Positions 6,482 to 10,868 of a stretch of 10,868 nucleotides of DNA are shown piece after piece. Positions within the stretch are counted from its first letter, which is position 1; the number at the start of each line of letters is the position of its first letter. The stretch covers positions 1 to 10,868 of the forward strand of contig CAKPJL010000031.1 of NCBI GenBank assembly GCA_934162655.1, given 5' to 3'. The position numbers were made by a program, and so were the translations under genes. The notes beneath the pieces were generated by a model. It ran no database searches. It saw only the letters and a program-made list of their open reading frames with translations, and was not told the origin of the DNA. The DNA comes from an uncultured Clostridia bacterium (GTDB lineage: Bacteria; Bacillota; Clostridia; TANB77; CAG-465).

Positions 6482-7162
6482 TTATTTTCTTTTTCCAAAA
6501 ATGCTTAAAATTCTTATAAATATATTTATGAAATCAAGATACAGTTGCATTGCTAAGTATATATGAACTTTATCCTCTTCCATATCATTATTTAATATCA
6601 TGTTTTTAGCAATTTGTATATCATATGCTGTTATTCCTAAAAACAACAAAAGAACTATTATATCTATTATTAAATTTAGTGTACCAAAATTTAATATTAT
6701 TCCAACTATACTAAAAATCAAGCATATAAACAAACCAATATATAATATTGTTCCAACTTTAGACAAATCCATTTTAGTGTACATTCCAATAAGTGCAAAT
6801 ACTAAGTATGCAAGTGCACTTACAAAGAAAACCCAAATAATAGAGTTAATCTCAAATTCGAAAAATATAGTTGAAAGACACACACCATTTACTACTGCAT
6901 AAATATAATACATAATCCTAACTGCAATTGGCGACAGCTTCCTAAAAAGTAGTGAAAAAATTAACACTACCACAAGCTCTACTATTGTCATTATAGGAAA
7001 TATGTAAGAGACATACTCAAAATTATCCCTAATACTATTATACATAAAAATACTTACAATACCAGTAGCAAGAAGTCCTAAAAACATTTGTATAAATGTT
7101 TTTGAATAGATTTTATTTGTCACTTTTATTGGGCCATTTAAATCATTATTATCTTCGCTCAT
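6482..7162 (-). CDS. Bax inhibitor-1 / YetJ family membrane protein
   Basis: A 226-residue multi-pass membrane protein. After a hydrophilic N-terminus (1-20), hydrophobic segments lie at about 24-41, 52-73, 82-100, 108-127, 136-157, 162-178 and 203-222, giving the seven helices expected for the family. Diagnostic motifs are LGITAYDIQ (175-183) and AMQLYLDFINIFIRIL (204-219). In B. subtilis YetJ, two aspartates at equivalent places form a pH-sensitive pair controlling a Ca2+ leak; D181 and D210 are the likely counterparts here (alignment by eye). The ATG at 7162 follows SD AAAGGAGTAG, 20 bases after the flavin-reductase gene. It is the last gene of the cysS operon, followed at once by the terminator. 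The physiological role in bacteria is poorly known, and calcium transport by this protein is inference. Confidence 0.88.
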   Translation of the reverse strand: MSEDNNDLNGPIKVTNKIYSKTFIQMFLGLLATGIVSIFMYNSIRDNFEYVSYIFPIMTIVELVVVLIFSLLFRKLSPIAVRIMYYIYAVVNGVCLSTIFFEFEINSIIWVFFVSALAYLVFALIGMYTKMDLSKVGTILYIGLFICLIFSIVGIILNFGTLNLIIDIIVLLLFLGITAYDIQIAKNMILNNDMEEDKVHIYLAMQLYLDFINIFIRILSIFGKRK

Positions 7163-7182
7163 AAAACTACTCCTTTGTTTTT

Positions 7183-7752
7183 TTATTTCTTTTTAACAGA
7201 AAAACCAAATTTTCCTATTTCTTTACCTAGTTCATAATACCTTCCGTGCATATAGGCAATCAAGTCACATTTTTTCATATCAAAAGCACCTTTATCATCA
7301 AGGTATTTTTCATCTACAAAAATGTTTTTTACTTTTGCAAGAAACATATCATGACTTCCTAGCTCATTTATCTGAACCACTTCACATTCGATATTAATTG
7401 GAGATTCATCAAGTATTTTAGAATATTTATTTGTTCCATAACTTAGATGTAGTCCTAACTTCTCTAGTTTATTTTCATTTTTTCCAGATCTAACTCCTGC
7501 ATAATCAGTTGCATAAGCCAAATCTTTTGTAGTAAGATTAATAGTAAATTCACCTGTTTTCTTTATTATATCGTATGAGTACCTTTCTTTTCTAAGTGAT
7601 ATATATGTCATTGCCGGATCTGTGCAAACAGTTCCAGTCCATGCTACTGTTAATATGTTATCTTTCTTTCCATCACCACAAGATACTAAAACTGCTGGTA
7701 CTGGGTATACAAGTGTACCTGGTTTCCAAGACTGTTTACTTATTATAATCAT
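7183..7752 (-). CDS. Flavin reductase-like domain protein (FMN-binding split barrel)
   Basis: A 189-residue single-domain protein. It starts near QSWKPGTLVYPVPAVLVSCGD, continues with TVAWTGTVCTDPAMTYISLR (35-54) and GEFTINLTTKDLAYATDYAGVRSG (67-90), and has a late IAYMHGRYYELGKEIG segment. These are typical of the DIM6/NTAB flavin-reductase-like family, which binds FMN and acts as an NAD(P)H:flavin oxidoreductase or a related redox flavoprotein in the cytosol. The exact substrate cannot be read from sequence. The ATG at 7752 is directly preceded by AAAGGGG with no spacer, an unusual layout, so the real start may be a few codons away. It lies 22 bases after the FemX-like gene and 20 before the Bax-inhibitor-1 family gene. 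Confidence 0.88.
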   Translation of the reverse strand: MIIISKQSWKPGTLVYPVPAVLVSCGDGKKDNILTVAWTGTVCTDPAMTYISLRKERYSYDIIKKTGEFTINLTTKDLAYATDYAGVRSGKNENKLEKLGLHLSYGTNKYSKILDESPINIECEVVQINELGSHDMFLAKVKNIFVDEKYLDDKGAFDMKKCDLIAYMHGRYYELGKEIGKFGFSVKKK

Positions 7753-7774
7753 CCCCTTTATATTTAAATTATAC

Positions 7775-8845
7775 TTATTTTTTTGATTTTATATTCCTTA
7801 TTATCCTTTTAAAAAATTTCTTAATGTTTTTTATTATTGGAAGTATGTATGTATATAAGAAATATATTGGCTTATTATATACTTTATCTACCTCACCAAT
7901 AAATACTGTTACCCCTTCTTTTTTACAAAAGCCTGATTTAAATCTAAAAAGACCATTTTGTGGGTCCATATTTAAAACTCCGCCAAAATCATAATTTGTA
8001 CACCCTGTTTCAAGTGCCCACTTTATCATTTCCCACTGCATTGCATAATTTGGCATTAAGTTTCTTTTTTCATTACTACTTGCACCATAAATATAAAATG
8101 CCTTACCTCCAAAATTAATGCAAATAGCTGCTGAAAGTGCTTCGTCTTCAAAACATGCAATATATATCCTTAAAAAATCTTTATATGCATTTAACATATC
8201 ATAAAAATATGAATAAGCTCTGCAACCTATTTTATCTCTTTTACAAGTAATTTTGTATAATTCATAAAAAGTTTTTAAATCCTCTTCATTTGTAGAATAT
8301 TTTACTTTTACTCCCTTTTTATTTGAAAGTCTAATATTATATCTAGTTTTTTCTGAAAAACATTTAAACAAGGTTTCTTCATCTTCACCATCTAATCTTA
8401 ATATCATATTATGTACTGGCTGTATTAGTGACTCAACATCTGAATTTTCTCCTCTTACCTTGTATCCTTCTTTTATGTATAAGCTTTTCACATCACAAGA
8501 ATCAATTATTTCTGGATCCATCTTCAATACAAAATACTTATACTTTTTTCTTAGCTCTTCTGCCTCTAGAACTAATTTTTTTATCATAGACATATCATTT
8601 TGTCTACATACTGGTCCTCTTGGGCAATATGCAAGATAGGAATTTATTTTAGGTAGTTTCTGTAAAAGAATAGACATAGATGCAACTATATTTCCATTTT
8701 CCTCTAAATATACTATTTCATTTATCCAATCTTTCTTTACACTTGCCCACAACACATCTTGCATAAGATTTGCACCATCAAAATTTCTTATAAAATTATT
8801 ATACTTTTCTAGTTGTTTATTATCACTTTTATCTAAAATTGGCAA
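7775..8845 (-). CDS. FemX/FemAB-type peptidoglycan aminoacyltransferase
   Basis: A 356-residue protein with two GNAT-like halves. Family signatures seen are LAYCPRGPV (71-79), SEKTRYNIRLSNKKGVKV (164-181), YGASSNEKRNLMPNYAMQWE (253-272), YDFGGV (285-290) and LFRFKSGF (299-306). Fem enzymes take an amino acid (Gly, Ser or Ala) from charged tRNA and add it to the lysine side chain of lipid II or its precursor, building the interpeptide bridge. No coiled-coil arm is inserted, so the protein resembles short FemX enzymes rather than FemA. The C-terminus (about 325-356) is hydrophobic then strongly basic (FFKRIIRNIKSKK), probably a membrane-contact tail. The start is TTG at 8845, 2 bases after the cysS stop, with SD GAGTGAG inside cysS, so it is probably translationally coupled. 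The amino acid and the acceptor are unknown. Confidence 0.87.
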   Translation of the reverse strand: MPILDKSDNKQLEKYNNFIRNFDGANLMQDVLWASVKKDWINEIVYLEENGNIVASMSILLQKLPKINSYLAYCPRGPVCRQNDMSMIKKLVLEAEELRKKYKYFVLKMDPEIIDSCDVKSLYIKEGYKVRGENSDVESLIQPVHNMILRLDGEDEETLFKCFSEKTRYNIRLSNKKGVKVKYSTNEEDLKTFYELYKITCKRDKIGCRAYSYFYDMLNAYKDFLRIYIACFEDEALSAAICINFGGKAFYIYGASSNEKRNLMPNYAMQWEMIKWALETGCTNYDFGGVLNMDPQNGLFRFKSGFCKKEGVTVFIGEVDKVYNKPIYFLYTYILPIIKNIKKFFKRIIRNIKSKK

Positions 8846-8847
8846 TA

Positions 8848-10242
8848 TTACTCACTCTTTTCTAATTTTTGTCCCTCTTTTGTATCTTTAACAATATATC
8901 CAAGCAAAAGAAGTTCGTCTCTATATTTATCAGAAAGTGCATAATCTTTATTTTTTCTTGCTTCTTCTCTACTTTTTAATATATTTAATACATTTTCTGA
9001 AATATCTATTTTTTCATTACTAATAGTATTTTCTCTATTTAAATCAAGAGACAATACATTATCAAACTTTAATATTAAACTATATATATCATTAGATTTT
9101 TCATTTTTTAGTGCCTCATACACTACTGAAAGTGCTACTGTCATGTTCAAATTATCATTTATTGCATCTAAAAATTTTGCCTCCAAATTTGAAATTATAT
9201 TTTTATCTATCTTATTTGAAATTCCTCTATTTGATAAAACTTGCTCTCTTAATTTATTTAGAGAATTTTGTGATTGTTTTATACTATCCCATGTAAAATT
9301 AAGTTTTTTGGTAAAGTTAGAACTGTAAGAAAAATATCTATAAGCTAGTGGTTCTATTCCTTGCTTTTTTAAATCCTCAAGTGTATAAACATTACCTAGA
9401 CTCTTTGACATTTTTCCATTATTTATTAGCAAAAATTCCGTGTGTAACCAGTAGTTTGCTGGTATTTTTGATGTAGCACCAAGGGATTGTGCTATTTCAT
9501 TTTCATGATGAATTTGAATATGATCAACGCCACCAGTATGAATATCAAAAACTTCTCCTAAATATTTTCTTGACATAGCACTACACTCTATATGCCATCC
9601 AGGATAACAAACACCAAATTTACTATCCCATTTCATAATATGTTCTTTTGGGGCTTTTATCCAAAGTGCAAAATCAAGTGGATTTTTCTTTTCACTATCT
9701 ACTTCAATTCTAGCTCCTGCTTGAACACCATCTACATTAGCCTTTGATAAATATCTACCATAGTTTTTTAACTTTGATGTATCAAAATATACACCCTTAG
9801 AAGTTTCATATGCATAACCATTATTCATTATCTCTATTACATATTTTTCCATATCTTTTATATGATCAGTGGCCTTAACTACATGTTCTGGTATTACTAT
9901 ATTTAGTGATTTTATATCACTCATAAATAAGTCTGTATATTTCTTTGCTATATCATATACACTCATGTTCATAATTCTAGCTGATTTTTCCATCTTATCT
10001 TCGCCAGTGTCTGCATCTGATGTTAAATGTCCAACATCAGTTATATTCATTACTTGTTGTACTTTATACCCGTTATATTCTAAAACTTTCCTTACAGTAT
10101 CCATCAATATATACGCTCTCATATTTCCAATATGAGCATAATTATACACAGTAGGTCCACATGAGTAAATTCTTACTTCATCTTTTTTTATTGGTATAAA
10201 TTCTTCTTTTTTTCTTGTTAGTGTATTATAAAGTTTTAACAT
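8848..10242 (-). CDS. cysS: Cysteinyl-tRNA synthetase
   Basis: A 464-residue class I synthetase that charges tRNA-Cys. The HIGH motif is HIGN (37-40) and the KMSKS motif is at 277-281. The four zinc ligands that select cysteine appear to be C28, C220 (WHIECSAMS), H245 and E249 (IHHENE). A C-terminal DALR-type helical domain ends with EEARKNKDYALSDKYRDELL. I chose ATG 10242, not the in-frame GTG at 10254, because SD AAGGTGGGG (10249-10257) covers the GTG and because this puts the zinc cysteine at residue 28, as in E. coli CysRS. It is the first gene of a four-gene operon. The leader is only about 18 bases, so there is no room for a T-box; control must be at the promoter or elsewhere. Confidence 0.97.
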   Translation of the reverse strand: MLKLYNTLTRKKEEFIPIKKDEVRIYSCGPTVYNYAHIGNMRAYILMDTVRKVLEYNGYKVQQVMNITDVGHLTSDADTGEDKMEKSARIMNMSVYDIAKKYTDLFMSDIKSLNIVIPEHVVKATDHIKDMEKYVIEIMNNGYAYETSKGVYFDTSKLKNYGRYLSKANVDGVQAGARIEVDSEKKNPLDFALWIKAPKEHIMKWDSKFGVCYPGWHIECSAMSRKYLGEVFDIHTGGVDHIQIHHENEIAQSLGATSKIPANYWLHTEFLLINNGKMSKSLGNVYTLEDLKKQGIEPLAYRYFSYSSNFTKKLNFTWDSIKQSQNSLNKLREQVLSNRGISNKIDKNIISNLEAKFLDAINDNLNMTVALSVVYEALKNEKSNDIYSLILKFDNVLSLDLNRENTISNEKIDISENVLNILKSREEARKNKDYALSDKYRDELLLLGYIVKDTKEGQKLEKSE

Positions 10243-10267
10243 ATTTTTCCCCACCTTAATATGAAAT

Positions 10268-10296
10268 ATTATATAATATTATATGTTTTTTTTCAA
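10268..10296 (-). promoter_or_regulatory. Promoter of the cysS operon
   Basis: The -35 TTGAAA (10291-10296) and -10 TATAAT (10268-10273) have a 17-base spacer. The predicted start is near 10261, just upstream of the SD. The -10 lies inside a 14-base palindrome (10266-10279). Confidence 0.75.
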
Positions 10297-10310
10297 TCTT
10301 ATATAATATT
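10269..10310. repeat. Two direct copies of a 12-base AT-rich sequence flanking the cysS -35 box
   Basis: TTATATAATATT occurs at 10269-10280 and again at 10299-10310, exactly 30 bases (about three helical turns) apart. The first overlaps the -10 of the cysS promoter and the second lies just upstream of its -35. It could be an operator pair, or chance in sequence made almost entirely of A and T. Confidence 0.4.
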
Positions 10311-10325
10311 TTTTATGTTCATTTG

Positions 10326-10354
10326 TTGTTTTTTTTTACAAGTTGATATATAAT
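10326..10354 (+). promoter_or_regulatory. Probable promoter of the thioredoxin-like gene
   Basis: The -10 TATAAT (10349-10354) is perfect; the -35 TTGTTT (10326-10331) is weak, with a 17-base spacer. A start near 10361 would put the SD (GGTGAT, 10361-10366) at the very 5' end of the transcript. It faces away from the cysS promoter. Confidence 0.55.
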
Positions 10355-10370
10355 TTGTTTGGTGATATAA

Positions 10371-10868
10371 ATGGCCATTAATAATAAAAAGAAAAATATT
10401 AAAGATTTAGATAATGTATTTAAAATAATTGAAAAAAAAGAAAATATTGAAGAAAGTGAAGAACAAAAATCACTAAAAGAAGAAAAGAAAAAGGAAATGA
10501 AAAAAATAAGACTATTTTTAATATTAATACTTGGTTTACTATTAATATTAACTGCCTCATATATTTTATTTAGTGTCTATGAAAGTAGTACAAGCCAGTA
10601 TGCAGAATTAAAATACAAAAATAGGACTAGCCTTATAATAAGAAATGTTGATGAAACATTGCTTTCTAATTATTTAGAAAAAGGGAAAAAAACAATAGTA
10701 TCTTTTTGGGCATCTTGGTGTCCACACTGTAAAAATGAAGCCAGTGCACTTAATGAATTTATGATAAATAATCCTAATGTAAATTTTATATTAGTATCAC
10801 ATGATAAAGATATAGATTCTATTTCAACATACTTTAAAAATAACTCATCTTATAAATGGTTTGTTATA
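10371..10868 (+). CDS. Membrane-anchored thioredoxin-like (TlpA-type) protein, partial
   Basis: The frame is open from ATG 10371 to the window end: 166 codons with no stop, so the C-terminus is missing. The N-terminus (1-46) is very rich in Lys and Glu and probably cytosolic. One hydrophobic segment at about 47-69 (LFLILILGLLLILTASYILF) would act as an uncleaved signal anchor. The outward part begins a thioredoxin fold: KTIVSFWASWCPHCKNEASA, with the active site WCPHC at 116-120 and then a beta strand NFILVSHD. Known: extracytoplasmic TlpA/ResA-like proteins reduce or exchange disulfides in secreted or membrane proteins. CPHC is the active site of DsbA, whereas classical thioredoxin has CGPC, so the direction of the reaction is open. 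The SD is GGTGAT, 4 bases before the ATG. It is divergent from cysS. Confidence 0.85.
   Translation, partial: MAINNKKKNIKDLDNVFKIIEKKENIEESEEQKSLKEEKKKEMKKIRLFLILILGLLLILTASYILFSVYESSTSQYAELKYKNRTSLIIRNVDETLLSNYLEKGKKTIVSFWASWCPHCKNEASALNEFMINNPNVNFILVSHDKDIDSISTYFKNNSSYKWFVI

Noticed and set aside
6600..6902. 100-residue plus-strand frame inside the Bax-inhibitor-1 family gene
   Set aside because: It is antisense to a gene with diagnostic family motifs and has no SD.
7768..7773. TATAAT just upstream of the flavin-reductase gene as a separate promoter
   Set aside because: The sequence at the expected -35 (GAATAT) is poor, and a start there would give a leader of about 10 bases; probably chance in AT-rich DNA within an operon.
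9111..10135. Three plus-strand frames antisense to cysS
   Set aside because: cysS is intact with all catalytic and zinc motifs; the antisense frames lack any support.

Overview
The window is chromosomal DNA from a very AT-rich, low-GC Gram-positive bacterium, most likely an uncultured or gut-type member of the Clostridia (Bacillota). Four things point there: the rimP-nusA-ylxR-infB-rbfA-nrnA gene order, strong Shine-Dalgarno (SD) sites, consensus housekeeping (sigma-A type) promoters, and a FemX-type cell-wall enzyme. TGA is used as a stop, so the genetic code is the standard bacterial one. The placement is inference from gene content and composition. Nearly everything lies on the minus strand; only the last, truncated gene is on the plus strand.

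Region 1 (1-5523, minus) is a complete translation/transcription operon. A promoter at 5518-5546 and a leader hairpin at 5473-5502 precede rimP (30S maturation), nusA (elongation factor), ylxR/rnpM (RNase P modulator), infB (initiation factor IF-2), rbfA (30S maturation) and nrnA (nanoRNA/pAp phosphatase, cut by the window edge). Gaps are 3-31 bases and several SD sites lie inside the end of the preceding gene. The ylxQ gene that often sits between ylxR and infB is missing.

Region 2 (5574-5958, minus) is the least ordinary part. It is a self-contained cassette for an unrecognised 78-residue acidic protein, with a perfect TTGACA-17-TATAAT promoter, a leader with two hairpins and an alternative SD/anti-SD pairing, a strong SD, and its own terminator. 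Codon use is much more GC-rich than in the neighbours (GC3 about 46% against about 14% in the plus-strand gene, counted by hand). It may be a foreign or unusually highly expressed small gene.

Region 3 (5955-6395, minus) is an unrecognised 146-residue helical protein. Its stop codon lies inside the -35 box of the cassette promoter.

Region 4 (6432-10296, minus) is a second operon: cysS (cysteinyl-tRNA synthetase), a FemX-like peptidoglycan aminoacyltransferase, a flavin-reductase-fold protein and a Bax-inhibitor-1 family membrane protein. It is closed by a 15-bp hairpin terminator at 6432-6477.

Region 5 (10255-10868) is a short divergent promoter region and the start of a membrane-anchored thioredoxin-like protein with a CPHC active site, running off the window.

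No stretch over 300 bases lacks a gene. I saw no rRNA, tRNA, CRISPR array, transposase, T-box or known riboswitch class.
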